Source of the DNA: Bacillus sp. sid0103
GTDB lineage: Bacteria; Bacillota; Bacilli; Bacillales_B; DSM-18226
Assembly: GCF_019219025.1 (NCBI RefSeq)
Contig: NZ_JAHUWN010000004.1
Span: 1-64,000 of the forward strand
Length of the DNA stretch: 64,000 nucleotides
Direction: 5' to 3'
Each line of letters begins with the position of its first letter. Positions within the stretch are counted from its first letter, which is position 1. Below, in pieces: positions 19,133 through 28,390 of this stretch. Made by a program: the position numbers and the translations under genes. The notes under the pieces were generated by a model. That model saw only the letters and a list, made by a program, of their open reading frames with translations. It ran no database searches and was not told where the DNA came from.

Positions 19133-19652
19133 TAACTCAACTTTCGCACCAATAAAATAAGTGCAAATCGTTGACTGTGCTAAGTTCAGAGTCTATCTAT
19201 TCTGTTGATTGACAAACCTAATAAAAAATGAAAAACACCTCGTTCTTTGGTATAGTGTGATTGACTAGAATACACTATCAACAGAAGAGGTGCCTCCTAT
19301 ATGAGACTAAATCACTTTTAAACCTTCAAAAAGAGTTCCAAAGTCGTTCCTATGATGGGCTGATTAGCCATACCACTATTGTGTTTGCTCGTTTTATTGT
19401 GCTGTCGTGGCAAAATCGTTGTAATACCGATCAACGCACAATAGGAGGTCTGTTTTACGAATTATGTGATAAAGTAAATGAACTTGATTGGGCTGTTGCA
19501 TTACAACAGTTGATTGAGCTTCTTAAAGACGCACTAAAACAGACGAATAAGAAAATCAAAAAATTAATTCAAAGTTAACTTGAGCAGTGGATCTCTGTCC
19601 TTCCTAGTTATATCAAGGCCTATTTGCCGATTTCACTCTGCGAAAGTTGAGT
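19133..19652 (+). pseudogene. Internally deleted DDE transposase/IS copy, right arm
   Basis: Inverted partner of the 14951-15370 copy. Both IS ends are present (AACTCAACTTTCGCA at 19134, TGCGAAAGTTGAGTT ending 19652). It keeps the 5' leader with an inverted repeat (AACACCTC / GAGGTG) and a reading frame covering LQKEFQSRSYDGLISHTTIVFARFIVL and NRCNTDQRTIGGLFYEL, but the DDE core is deleted and a TAA interrupts after KKLIQS. Non-functional. Confidence 0.75.
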
Positions 19653-19906
19653 TAATAACTAAATTTTCCTATATTGTAATAAAGCATTAGGTTTACCTGA
19701 GTCACGGTCATTTGGTGGAAGTGGATAGAGCTGACATAGTTGCAGGTTATGTAGGGCAAACGGCAATTAAGACGGTATGAAGACATGGTATTCATTCCTC
19801 CTAAAACACCATCAACATTAAATAAAGAGTCTTTATAATAAACTGAGACTAAACAGATACGTTCACTTACCAATTCCTGGGGGATAACAATGTAGATCTT
19901 ACTATT
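19653..19906. other. Spacer between composite element and NERD-helicase
   Basis: No supported gene. An apparent 73-codon frame here has no ribosome site and no recognisable protein character. Confidence 0.4.
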
Positions 19907-21814
19907 CTATTTTATCTTTACAAACCCACTTTTCTTCTGGTTCCTCTCGAGTAAAATCCGATCCAAATAGTGTGTAAATTCGGATTCACCGGAATAAGAC
20001 AAGCAAAGATATTCCTTCGCCCTTGTCATTCCGATGTAGAATAAAGAAACCTCTCTTTCCTTATCCTCTTCAAGGGGAAATGGCATGGAATCCACATTGA
20101 CAATAAACACGGCTTGGAAGTCGAGTCCCTTACTGCTATCAATGGTACTTATTTTGATCTTTCCATCTTCTTTTTGAAAAGATCGCTTGGACACGTCATT
20201 CTCGGTAATCCAGTAGTTAGGCAATCCCAACTCAGCTAATGAACGTTTAATAATATCCACAATCGGATATTTATGTGTCCGCTTTACTCTGTAAAGGATT
20301 AACATTTCTTCTAGCGGTACTTTCCTCTCTTCATGGAGCCTTTTCATTTGCCTCGCAACCATTCTCATTTCATCAAAGAAATTGGCTGCTCGAATGATAC
20401 CAGGCTCTGGCCCTTTCCGTTTTGTGCTTTGCGGAGCAATGATTTCACCTTCAATACTACGATTTACGACCTTATTTTTAAACATCGAATGCTCACGATA
20501 AAATTCCCAGGCAAACTTAACGATTTGGGCAGTATTTCGATAGTTGATAGACAATACCTTTGACCGACCTTGAAAAGATAAACCGGTATCCTGCAAATAT
20601 GATCGTTTTCGTCTATAAATCGTTTGTGCTCGATCTTCTACCAATAAGAGGGACTGGGTATCCGTATTGATTAGCAAGCTGACTAGACGGAGCCAATCCG
20701 CGTCAAAATCCTGCCCTTCATCTATCAATATCGCATCATAGGATGGAAGAATGGTTTCTTTCCTATCGATTTTATCGATGATTTCTGAGAGATTCTGCTC
20801 GCTTATCTTTAGATCATTCTTAAGCCAAGCATGAAAGTTCCGAACGATTATGTTTTGATTTTGTACAGCCTTGATCGTTGGATCAAAATCAAATAGATCC
20901 TCAGGTTCATTCAGCATATGATTAATCATTTGTTGGATCGCATTGGCCAACGAAATATTATAACAAAGGATAAGAATTTTCCAATCAGGATTTTGTTTTG
21001 ACAACATTTTCGCTCGACTGGCCAATATTATCGTCTTCCCGCTTCCTGCAACGCCTCGGATTAACCGGTTCTTATCACCGATCTGTTTCGCTAAATTCTC
21101 CTGATGAAGGTCCATTGTCTTAATATCATGAAGTGACAGTAATAGCTGATCTTGGTAAGGAACAGGTGCCTTAAATTCGGCGCTAATGCGAACCTCAGGA
21201 AATAAATGATAGCGAATAGCATTAATGTCTCCGATGGAAAGTGGTTCCTTTAAACGATATGGAATAACAAACATATTCATAATTTTTTCCATCAAGATTT
21301 CTTCCGAAAAGCTCTCCTTTTCAGAATCGATTTCATCTCTTGTTAAGCAAAGGTTTGGTTCAATAACCGAGTAAAGCCCATCTTTAATAAAGTCCTTCGT
21401 ATACAATCTCGTAAAGACGACACCGTGTCCATAAGGGAACTTCAATTTCAATTTATGTTTTCCATCTGTCTCTATTAGATTTTTATCCCTTTTCAGGACA
21501 TCTGCTATCTTAAACATGTAGTCTCTCGCCTGATTCATGGGGTTGGGGATAATGGTTTGATCACCATTGGCTGCCACGATATGCCATTCTTCATGATTAA
21601 TTTGCAAGAGTGTATTTCTGGTATAATCCTTCACTTCCAACACAACCATTCCAAGGTCAGGACCAATAATCACAAAATCTGGTTTCCTACCTTGAATTTC
21701 CGGTTCAAAATAAACAATATAATCATCTGGCAGATAGGTTTTTAAAGTTCGGAAAAATAACCGCTCACCCGTTGTGGCAGTGGACCTAATCGTTTCAGGT
21801 ATAGTAATAGCCAT
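19907..21814 (-). CDS. NERD nuclease-domain / UvrD-like helicase fusion
   Basis: About 635 residues. N-terminal NERD domain (nuclease-related, PD-(D/E)xK-like): GERLFFRTLK, KPDFVII and VVLEVKDYTR give the Asp and the E-x-K. Then a superfamily-1 helicase: Walker A GVAGSGKT (about 265-272 in the longer reading), Walker B ILIDEGQDFD, motif IV-like SINYRNTAQIV, motif V GLDFQAVFIVN and motif VI YIGMTRAKEYL. Likely a DNA-processing or defence enzyme. The ATG at 21814 has GGAG eight bases upstream and gives the usual MAITIPET start; an in-frame ATG at 21847 is less likely. A broken second copy lies at 11,126-11,555. Confidence 0.9.
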   Translation of the reverse strand: MAITIPETIRSTATTGERLFFRTLKTYLPDDYIVYFEPEIQGRKPDFVIIGPDLGMVVLEVKDYTRNTLLQINHEEWHIVAANGDQTIIPNPMNQARDYMFKIADVLKRDKNLIETDGKHKLKLKFPYGHGVVFTRLYTKDFIKDGLYSVIEPNLCLTRDEIDSEKESFSEEILMEKIMNMFVIPYRLKEPLSIGDINAIRYHLFPEVRISAEFKAPVPYQDQLLLSLHDIKTMDLHQENLAKQIGDKNRLIRGVAGSGKTIILASRAKMLSKQNPDWKILILCYNISLANAIQQMINHMLNEPEDLFDFDPTIKAVQNQNIIVRNFHAWLKNDLKISEQNLSEIIDKIDRKETILPSYDAILIDEGQDFDADWLRLVSLLINTDTQSLLLVEDRAQTIYRRKRSYLQDTGLSFQGRSKVLSINYRNTAQIVKFAWEFYREHSMFKNKVVNRSIEGEIIAPQSTKRKGPEPGIIRAANFFDEMRMVARQMKRLHEERKVPLEEMLILYRVKRTHKYPIVDIIKRSLAELGLPNYWITENDVSKRSFQKEDGKIKISTIDSSKGLDFQAVFIVNVDSMPFPLEEDKEREVSLFYIGMTRAKEYLCLSYSGESEFTHYLDRILLERNQKKSGFVKIK

Positions 21815-22049
21815 AATAACCGCTCCAAAAGTTGCATTTTCCTTCATTATACTACAATTAGTGCAATCGACCTAAATTTTTACATAAATCTTCTATAATT
21901 GTAAAACCCCCCTATTATTTTAACAATTATCTACTAAAATACACAAAATTCCCCAAAGGCATTGTTTTTTCAATTTATTCATTTAATAATAGAAATGATA
22001 AAATTTACCTACATAGAACACGAGATTGAAAGAAAGTGGAGTGGATACC

Positions 22050-22427
22050 TTGTTTAAAGGAATTCTTGAAAAATTATTTAATACAAACCAACATACAAAA
22101 CAAGTAGAGGTCCAAGCGATCAGCCAAGCTGAAGTTGAGGCGTTAGTAGAGGCAAAAATTAGGGAGCATGCGGCAACATTACAAACTACTACAAATGATC
22201 AATCGATCCAGAATCAATCCACTAATCAGGAAGATTACACCCTAACCCAAAAGCAAATTGAATATGCGCTCTCTATACTGGAAAAGATCAAGCCGGAATT
22301 CGAACTAGCGATCGATCCAGCTCAATTGACTATTAAGGATTTAAATAGATTAATTGCTTATAATCGTTATAAAAATAAAGGGACACTTGTTAATCTAATG
22401 AAAAAAGAAGTACTGAGGAAAACGTAG
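22050..22427 (+). CDS. Small hypothetical protein
   Basis: Not recognised. About 125 residues from the TTG at 22050, which has GGAG eight bases upstream; GTG 22041 and TTG 22026 are in frame and possible. The first part is Gln/Glu/Ala-rich and probably helical (QAEVEALVEAKIREH), followed by a low-complexity Thr/Asn/Gln linker (about 55-70) and a compact basic helical C-terminus (YTLTQKQIEYALSILEKIK, RLIAYNRYKNKGTL) that could bind nucleic acid. Divergent from the NERD-helicase and 31 bases before the next gene, with which it probably forms an operon. Confidence 0.6.
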   Translation: MFKGILEKLFNTNQHTKQVEVQAISQAEVEALVEAKIREHAATLQTTTNDQSIQNQSTNQEDYTLTQKQIEYALSILEKIKPEFELAIDPAQLTIKDLNRLIAYNRYKNKGTLVNLMKKEVLRKT

Positions 22428-22458
22428 GAAGCTAATAAATACGGTATAGGAGACCAAC

Positions 22459-22761
22459 ATGGAGAGAAAAAGACCAATATTACAAAACAAATCGGAAATA
22501 CCGGTAAACATTTATAAAGGGGAAGATCTACTAGCGGAATGTCCATCCATTCAAGAGGCAGCAAGATTTTTCAAGAATCATACTGGTGCTAAACGCTTTA
22601 ACTGGTCGGCTATAAATAACGGAATTTGGTTTGATGAACCCTATTCCATAAATGGTGCAACCTATTATTTCTTAACCGATCCAGCGGCTGTTAAGAAGAA
22701 ACTAGATAACTTGAAGTCAAAACAGAACGAACAAATAGAATTCAATACAAACACAATTTGA
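22459..22761 (+). CDS. Small hypothetical protein with a NUMOD-like look
   Basis: 100 residues, ATG after AGGAG. The segment VNIYKGEDLLAECPSIQEAARFFKNHTG followed by WSAINNGIWF resembles the short NUMOD-type DNA-binding repeats (strand, then S-x-x-EAA helix, then a helix reading I-N-x-G) found beside homing nucleases and in phage proteins; this is a resemblance by eye only. The last 25 residues are charged and probably helical. Likely co-transcribed with the gene before it. Confidence 0.6.
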   Translation: MERKRPILQNKSEIPVNIYKGEDLLAECPSIQEAARFFKNHTGAKRFNWSAINNGIWFDEPYSINGATYYFLTDPAAVKKKLDNLKSKQNEQIEFNTNTI

Positions 22762-22906
22762 AAGATTTATTTGTTCTTCCAATAATTAGAGCTGCCTTCT
22801 ATTCGGGCAGCTCTTTTAAAGTATACTTTAATATTGTTGACACTTTTTACCCTATTACATTCTCTTAAATCGGTTGTTCAAAAATACTAAGTTAAACTTC
22901 CTCAAA

Positions 22907-23605
22907 TTATTGAACAAGGAAATTCTTACCTTTCCGTTCAAAATGATAATGTAGGCGGTATTCACATATTTCTTTTGTCCAGTTAAAGAGAGATATTTCT
23001 TCTTCTTTTGCTACTTCAAGGTTTAACATAAATGTATCTTGTTCATATGTAATTAACCCTTTTGAGCTGCCACTCCATTTTGTCATCGGCATTGAAGCAA
23101 TCAGTTTGCTAACCCCGCTTTCATCATAATCCCATAATTTTTTGGCACCTTTATCGGAGAAATCAATTCTTTTCCGATGTTCTTTTTCCATTAGGTATTG
23201 ATGAAAGAAAGGTGCTACTTCGATAGAGGAAATGGGATGATACCAATTCGAGACTCCCTGCTCCAACATAGCCATTAATACCACCATTTTATAACTTTTG
23301 GCCATACCCGTTTTTTCTACTTCAACGAACCAATTTTCATATCGATCATAAACTTCTATCTACTGATCTGTTAATTCCTCTGCCCATTTAAGAAATCCAA
23401 AGTACGAACTAAATTCCTGTCTGTATTGTGGAGAATCTGATGCACCCTTTAAATGTAATTCCAAATACGATGGTCTTCCACCAAGATCTCTTTTTAAATC
23501 CATGTAATCATTAATCAACTTCTCCCTTCGCGGGTGGCGTTTCCGGGACATTTCTTTGAGAAGGTTAATTACATTTACATCTAAATTTAGGTCACACGGT
23601 CTTCC
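22907..23605 (-). pseudogene. C-terminal fragment of a large helicase-like protein, amber stop
   Basis: One frame read from about 23,605 to 22,907, broken by a single in-frame TAG at 23,360. The parts before (RKRHPRREKLINDYMDLKRDLGGRPSYLEL..., 63 residues) and after (EVYDRYENWFVEVEKTGMAKSYKMVVL..., ending about 150 residues later) join smoothly without a frame change. From memory, the block SYKMVVLMAML...EVAPFFHQYL...KLIASMPMTKWSG occurs at the C-terminus of large DEAD/DEAH helicase-family proteins; that is recall, not a search. The helicase core is absent: the frame starts at the truncated end of the HD gene, a deletion junction. Confidence 0.65.
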
Positions 23606-23979
23606 TTAATGGATTGCAGATTATGTAATTTATCAGCAGTGATGACTTGTATTTCCTCTATTGATAATTCTTTTAGCATATCGATGGTATGTTGTTTTCT
23701 TTCATACCAAGGGAGGGTTTTATCAGGTTCAGAAGCAGCTCTTACTAAATCCGCAATATGCTCTCCAAAATTCTCTACTAAAGTTTCATAATTTGTATCG
23801 GTATCTTCAAGAGTATCATGAAGGATAACTGCAGCGATGACAGAATCTGAACACTTCTCCTTTTGCAAAAGCATCCCCACCGCAAAAGGATGAGAGATAT
23901 AGGGAATATCTGTTGATTTCCTCGTCTGATTTCGATGTGCGATAGAAGCAAAATTTATTGATTTTTGAACGATATTCAT
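23587..23979 (-). CDS. HD-domain protein, C-terminally truncated
   Basis: 130 residues of a SpoT/MESH1-like HD phosphohydrolase: AHRNQTRKSTDIPYISHPFAVG, ILHDTLEDTD (the HD and ED metal ligands) and ITADKLHNLQS (the distal Asp). Members hydrolyse (p)ppGpp-like or other nucleotides. Relatives continue for a further 40-60 residues; here the frame leaves the family after LHNLQSIK and stops inside the helicase fragment. The metal site is complete, so some activity is possible. Start ATG after AAGGAGG. Confidence 0.75.
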   Translation of the reverse strand: MNIVQKSINFASIAHRNQTRKSTDIPYISHPFAVGMLLQKEKCSDSVIAAVILHDTLEDTDTNYETLVENFGEHIADLVRAASEPDKTLPWYERKQHTIDMLKELSIEEIQVITADKLHNLQSIKEDRVT

Positions 23980-24010
23980 CTGGATTTCCTCCTTGTGATT
24001 TCCACTTTTA

Positions 24011-26779
24011 TTAAGTTTTATTTAATATTGATTCGGCAACCTCTGATTTTATTTTAAAGATATCATTCAACGTTTCCCTCAAGCGTTCCTCTTCCCTGCT
24101 CTCAGTAGTTTTCATTCTGAGGATAGGAATCCCATACTTTCGTAAAATTTCATCCTTCATTTTATCACGTTTTAACTGGTTAGGATTGTCGGCGTGGTAG
24201 GCATGTCCATCTACTTCAACAACCAAGACAGGCATTTTGTCCAGTTTATTAAAAATAACAAAATCAGTGTGCGTTAAAATGTTCATGGCATATCGGTGTT
24301 CGTCCTCCGTTAGCTTTACCGGATCTTTTATCAGCATACGTAATGGCTGATGCAGTAACCAGTCAAGACTTTGGAATTCTGGTAAACTCAACACCTTTTC
24401 AATTACAGTATTCATGAGATTTTCCGATTTATAATCCGAAACCTTTTTACTTTTTTTCAACACGTCAAGTAATTTGTCAGAATAGCTGTTGTAAAGCAGG
24501 TCAAAAACGGAGTATATTTGGCTCTCGATGATCCCAAAATTATTATATTGAATATATCTTACCAAATCGCCAATATTCGTTCCTTTCCATCTCTCGCTGC
24601 CATCAGATACAACCACAATCAAATTACGAACGGCACGTGAAACCGCCACATTGATTAGATTGGAATTGTCAGCAAAGTCATTCGGTTCATTATAATTCAC
24701 TACCGTAGTAAGGATAATGACGTCTCTCTCTCTTCCTTGAAATTTATGAACGGTGTCTGCATCTATTTTTCGAGTTCCAATCGTCTTTTGTAGTACATCC
24801 GTCTGTAAACGGTATGGTGAGATAATCCCTACCGTTTCATTTTCTTCATTTATTTTTTGGTCAGGGATAATTTCGTTAAAAACCACGTCAATTTGACGCT
24901 GATTCATCCTTCCCCTTGCATGATTCCCTTTGGCTGTCTTGTACAAAACAAGTGAATGATCATTATCCTGTTCTTTTGTTAATATAATCAGCTCATTATT
25001 ATAAAACTTTTGATTACAAAATCCGACGATTTTCGGATGACAGCGATAATGCTCTCTTAAGAGTGTTTTAGGAATCGTCTTATATAAGCTCAAGAAAGAA
25101 GACAATAAACTATGGTCTTCAAAATTGTAGGCCTCAGCCATTCCAAAAGACTCAATAATTCTCCTCGTTTGATTGGCAACATCGCTCGAAACAACATTCG
25201 GGAGCTGTTTAACATCGCCAACAATCACTGCATTTTTAGCGCAAGATAAGGCTAGAGCACCTGTAACTATGTCCACCTGCGATGCCTCATCAATAATGAT
25301 GTAATCAAAGAGATAGTTTTGGGCTGTACTGTTTCGCAAAGAATGAGTCGTACTTAGAGTAACCGGATACTCATTAATAAAAGACTTATTAAGATTGTCC
25401 TTCCACAATGCATCACCTGTAAATATTGGCCTGCTTCCACCCCTGTACTTTTCAGCCAGTTTTGCCTTATATAAGCCCATTGAACGACGGCTATATTCCT
25501 TCATTTCTTGTTCAAAGCTATAGTTTTCAAGCCTAATTGAAATTGATTCGATTTGCGAGTTTAACTCGTCCATTTTTTTCTCGTAAAAAGACTTTTGTAA
25601 AAAAGAAACCACTTGATCCGGTGGAATTTTATAGAGCTTTAAGTTATAGATTCCATAAACAAATAAATTATAGATTTTATTCTTGAATGTGATCTTACCT
25701 TTGTTCAGATTTTGTTTGAATTCTAATAGAATCCTTAAAATCTTTTCAGAACTTAATTTTAAGAAAGACTTTAGATATAAAGGTTTAAACTTTGATTGCT
25801 CATAATACCGCATAAAATATTCATATTCCGTTTGAAAATTTGATAGTTCCTGCTTAAGAATAGCAAGCTTATTTTGATACTCGAGCATTTCATCTAATTT
25901 TCTTTGCGATGCAACTAATTCAGCTTGAATCGATTTATATTCTGAAAGCGGTAAAGTCCACTCACTCATAGTAGGATATGTATTTTTCTGATTAGCAAAG
26001 AAAATAGCTTTGTTTTGATTGTTGCCAAGATAAGCTACAATAAAATCAACGTCGTACTTTTGAAGTTTTTCAAGGACATTAGCTGTAGCAGAATTATTAT
26101 TACTGACAACCGCAACAGTCTTATCATTCATCACCGCATTCGCGATAATGTTCAGGATTGTCTGGGTTTTTCCAGTCCCCGGAGGTCCCTCAATGATACT
26201 AACCTGGTTTATTAAGGCCTTTTCCGTTGCTGATTTTTGGCTGATATTAAATCCAAAAGGATAGAAAGTCTTAACTTGTTTATTTTCACCATCAAAAGGG
26301 ATCCCGGATAAATAAGCAGCTAAAACACTGCGGGGACTAATCATGGAAATCTTTTCATACTGCTTACTGAGAAAACTATTGTCCTTTTCATCCTTTATAC
26401 TCACGTATCTGGCTAAAGTTTTTAGATAATCAAACGTACCACGTGCTGAATTATTAGATAAACAGGTTTCCTCGATTACAAGACTGGATCGCTTATAGAT
26501 CTTTTTATATCCATTTTTAAATACAAGTTTTATATAATCACCAAAATTAAGGATTTTGGTCATTCCTGTTATTGAGTGATTATTTTCGTAAATCAAAATA
26601 GTTTTAGGATCCATCAGTTTTGGGTCTTTAAGCCAAATAATATTTTCATAATTATATGGATAAACTGTATTTCCATTCAGGAACTTTACGTGCCATTTAT
26701 CCTTAACATTTTTACAAAAGTCAATTTCTACAGTTTTATCTATGTCATTAGCAAGAATAAGATTATTTCCCTCGTCCAT
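24011..26779 (-). CDS. SF1 (DNA2/UPF1-like) helicase with C-terminal DUF2726-type nuclease domain
   Basis: About 922 residues. Walker A IIEGPPGTGKTQTI at about 205-218, Walker B YIIIDEASQVD, VGDVKQLPNV, REHYRCHPKIVGF, TVHKFQGRERDVIILT and NVAVSRAVRNLIVV are the full UPF1-like set; a coiled-coil stalk (about 300-440) splits the motor. The C-terminus (FQSLDWLLHQPLRM, DFVIFNKLDKMPVLVVEVDGHAYH, KYGIPILRMKT) matches the DUF2726/restriction-endonuclease-like fold with the E-x-D variant. Such fusions are common in defence-rich DNA. ATG 26779 with GGGAGG five bases upstream is preferred over ATG 26830. Confidence 0.88.
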   Translation of the reverse strand: MDEGNNLILANDIDKTVEIDFCKNVKDKWHVKFLNGNTVYPYNYENIIWLKDPKLMDPKTILIYENNHSITGMTKILNFGDYIKLVFKNGYKKIYKRSSLVIEETCLSNNSARGTFDYLKTLARYVSIKDEKDNSFLSKQYEKISMISPRSVLAAYLSGIPFDGENKQVKTFYPFGFNISQKSATEKALINQVSIIEGPPGTGKTQTILNIIANAVMNDKTVAVVSNNNSATANVLEKLQKYDVDFIVAYLGNNQNKAIFFANQKNTYPTMSEWTLPLSEYKSIQAELVASQRKLDEMLEYQNKLAILKQELSNFQTEYEYFMRYYEQSKFKPLYLKSFLKLSSEKILRILLEFKQNLNKGKITFKNKIYNLFVYGIYNLKLYKIPPDQVVSFLQKSFYEKKMDELNSQIESISIRLENYSFEQEMKEYSRRSMGLYKAKLAEKYRGGSRPIFTGDALWKDNLNKSFINEYPVTLSTTHSLRNSTAQNYLFDYIIIDEASQVDIVTGALALSCAKNAVIVGDVKQLPNVVSSDVANQTRRIIESFGMAEAYNFEDHSLLSSFLSLYKTIPKTLLREHYRCHPKIVGFCNQKFYNNELIILTKEQDNDHSLVLYKTAKGNHARGRMNQRQIDVVFNEIIPDQKINEENETVGIISPYRLQTDVLQKTIGTRKIDADTVHKFQGRERDVIILTTVVNYNEPNDFADNSNLINVAVSRAVRNLIVVVSDGSERWKGTNIGDLVRYIQYNNFGIIESQIYSVFDLLYNSYSDKLLDVLKKSKKVSDYKSENLMNTVIEKVLSLPEFQSLDWLLHQPLRMLIKDPVKLTEDEHRYAMNILTHTDFVIFNKLDKMPVLVVEVDGHAYHADNPNQLKRDKMKDEILRKYGIPILRMKTTESREEERLRETLNDIFKIKSEVAESILNKT

Positions 26780-26856
26780 AATGTCCTCCCTGCCTAAATA
26801 AGTGACTATTTTCCTACTAAATAATACCATAATTATCCCATCCTAAGGGATATTGG

Positions 26857-26904
26857 ATTAGTCCTCCAGTGAAATAAAGCATAAACGCACCGGGGCGCTG
26901 ACTC
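26857..26904. repeat. Degenerate copy of the palindromic element at 41.4 kb
   Basis: TTAGTCCTCCAGTG then CACCGGGGCGCTGACTCC follows the same order and spacing as GTCAGTCCCCCAGTG...GCGCCGGGGGACTGACCC at 41,410-41,456, with several changes. This points to a dispersed palindromic repeat family. Confidence 0.6.
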
Positions 26905-26966
26905 CAAAAACTCCAAATTTTGTTGAAGTGGTCCATTAAACGGTTACTAGGTACAGCAACAAAAAA

Positions 26967-27011
26967 AATAATCCCCCATCTTCCTTGATTCGGAACAAAC
27001 GAGGGATCATT
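26967..27011. terminator. Hairpin downstream of the broken small gene
   Basis: AATAATCCCCC pairs with GAGGGATCATT across a 23-base loop, with A and T runs outside. It follows the minus-strand frame ending at 27,026. Confidence 0.5.
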
Positions 27012-27025
27012 AACTAATATTCTTT

Positions 27026-27222
27026 TTAGACATAAAATACCTCTCTTTCTTTTTCATTTAAATTCTCTCTAATTGCCTCTTCCCACCACCGATGGCCATC
27101 TGGAATACGATTTTTCATAAGATCTAACCGTTCATTCACATGCTTTGCCTTGATTAACGTTTCTTCCTCCTCCAAATTCCACAACAGATTTCATAGATAT
27201 CATCAAAGTGAGCGAGTGACAT
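27026..27222 (-). pseudogene. Frameshifted small protein gene
   Basis: The ATG at 27222, with AAGGTG eight bases upstream, starts MSLAHFDDIYEI. A frame change (197 bases from start to stop) then gives LLWNLEEEETLIKAKHVNERLDL and RWWEEAIRENLNEKEREVFYV, ending at 27,026. Each half looks protein-like (acidic, amphipathic), so this is one roughly 65-residue gene with a single-base error or shift in the GAAATCTGTTGTGGAA area. Family not recognised. The unshifted frame reaches AGG-AGG and stops soon after. Confidence 0.5.
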
Positions 27223-27412
27223 TTCCAGCACCTTCTTTCATAGTTTTGAGAAATTATTGAATCTTTGCCCTCCTTCCTTACTTTAATTATATGATGGATA
27301 TAGCAATAAATTATTTTAAAATTTGTCAATATTTTGAATTTAGACACTCCTTCTCACAGCTACGTCCTTTACAAAATTGAAGTAGGAGTCTTCTGTCGGA
27401 GAACGATAAAAA

Positions 27413-27451
27413 ATGAGTTCCAAACCCATTAATAAGGAATCTGGAACTCAT
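27413..27451. terminator. 10-bp perfect hairpin
   Basis: ATGAGTTCCA / TGGAACTCAT with a 19-base loop and AT-rich flanks. No clear gene ends at it; it may belong to the decayed unit at 27.5-27.7 kb. Confidence 0.5.
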
Positions 27452-27554
27452 AATTTTATAGTTTATAAATCAGAAACAATGATATAAGATAAACGAACAG
27501 GTCCATCTACTCCCCATATCTTGTTTAACTCAATGTCAGAGGAACTACTTGAAC

Positions 27555-27717
27555 CACCCTCTATTTGATAGAGAGTGCTGCTATATGAATTGTTGTATTT
27601 GTTTACTTTAATATTCTCCTTTATATATAACCAACTGTAGTTACATTCTTAAAATCAACGATAAAGGACATTTCCATCCCTCTTTATTCCCTGACAGCTG
27701 GTATCCACATTTAACCA
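27555..27717 (-). pseudogene. Decayed partial copy of the 28.39-28.96 kb unit
   Basis: The terminator-like stem region (CTCTATTTGATAGAGAGTGCTG) and the following CTTTAATATTCTCCTTTA match 28,396-28,470. The next block (GTTACATTCTTAAAATCAAC...GGACATTTCCATCCCTC...CTGACA) matches the start region of the 28,563-28,919 gene and the end of its upstream neighbour. The gene body in between is deleted. Confidence 0.6.
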
Positions 27718-27916
27718 CTACAAAACCATTCCAAAGCCTAATGACTCTTATGTTTATAGAAACACTTTGAATTGATTAAAGGATCCTTTTTGGGATCTTT
27801 TTTTCGATTTATGTTTGGAAATACAGAAAAACAAAAGAGCTTGGAAAAGGTTCAAGCTCTTAGTCTAGATTATGTTTTTTCTTCCTCTTCAATCCCTCAA
27901 TCCACTAGATTACTTC

Positions 27917-28213
27917 CTAATTACGCTCTATCTCCAAGGTTTTCCAAATTTTATATTTCTCAGGGAGACATGCAGCACAGGGCCTGAATCCAGCTTTAAT
28001 CGCGGTTTCCTCATCCGCAAAAAACACCCTTACCTTTATGTCTCCATACTTAGCAAGAGCCCTTAAAGCAGCAGGACAATCCATTGTGCCGTATACTTTT
28101 GTTTTGCGATGACCACCGTATGTACCTGGGGTTTCACTTTGATAAAATTTCCGATCCGCACCCATCAATGTATATGTTTTATAAGAACGACCGTTATCTA
28201 TATTTTCACCCAT
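27917..28213 (-). CDS. Ada-type metal-binding domain protein
   Basis: About 98 residues from the ATG at 28213 (GGAGG seven bases upstream); an in-frame start at 28291 is unlikely. It contains YGTMDCPAALRAL and ADEETAIKAGFRPCAACLPEKY, the second and last Cys blocks of the Ada Zn-binding domain, which in Ada accepts methyl groups from DNA phosphotriesters or binds DNA. A stand-alone domain such as this has no AraC or methyltransferase partner, so its role is open. Cys order (DC...CAAC) is one short of the usual four unless another ligand replaces it. Confidence 0.7.
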   Translation of the reverse strand: MGENIDNGRSYKTYTLMGADRKFYQSETPGTYGGHRKTKVYGTMDCPAALRALAKYGDIKVRVFFADEETAIKAGFRPCAACLPEKYKIWKTLEIERN

Positions 28214-28390
28214 TCCATTACCTCCAAAAACTTTAATATATTTACTTATACGACAAACAACTACACAATTCCTCTTGAAAAACGGTGACATAGAACTCTT
28301 GAATTCTAAAGAACCTTATCCTCCCAAGGAACCAGCCCTATCGCCCCAATTCCGGATAATTTTTCTTCTTGAGGATACAGTAAAAAAAGT

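Larger units (their letters stand above)
14951..19652. mobile_element. Putative composite element carrying the GH101 gene
   Basis: Two inverted copies of the same internally deleted IS (14951-15370 and 19133-19652) bracket one gene, its cre box and its terminator. All four IS ends share ACTCAACTTTCGCA-like sequence, and TTAA adjoins both outer ends. No complete transposase remains, so movement would need a helper. The arrangement strongly suggests the glycosidase arrived as passenger DNA. Confidence 0.65.

Noticed and set aside
19652..19873. 73-codon minus-strand frame
   Set aside because: No ribosome site, composition not protein-like, and it overlaps the IS end; treated as chance.
27132..27347. 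71-codon minus-strand frame
   Set aside because: It covers the small frameshifted gene in the wrong frame and has no ribosome site; the 27,026-27,222 reading is more convincing.
27772..27987. 71-codon plus-strand frame next to the Ada-like gene
   Set aside because: It is antisense to the Ada-domain gene at its end and begins in a hairpin; no support.
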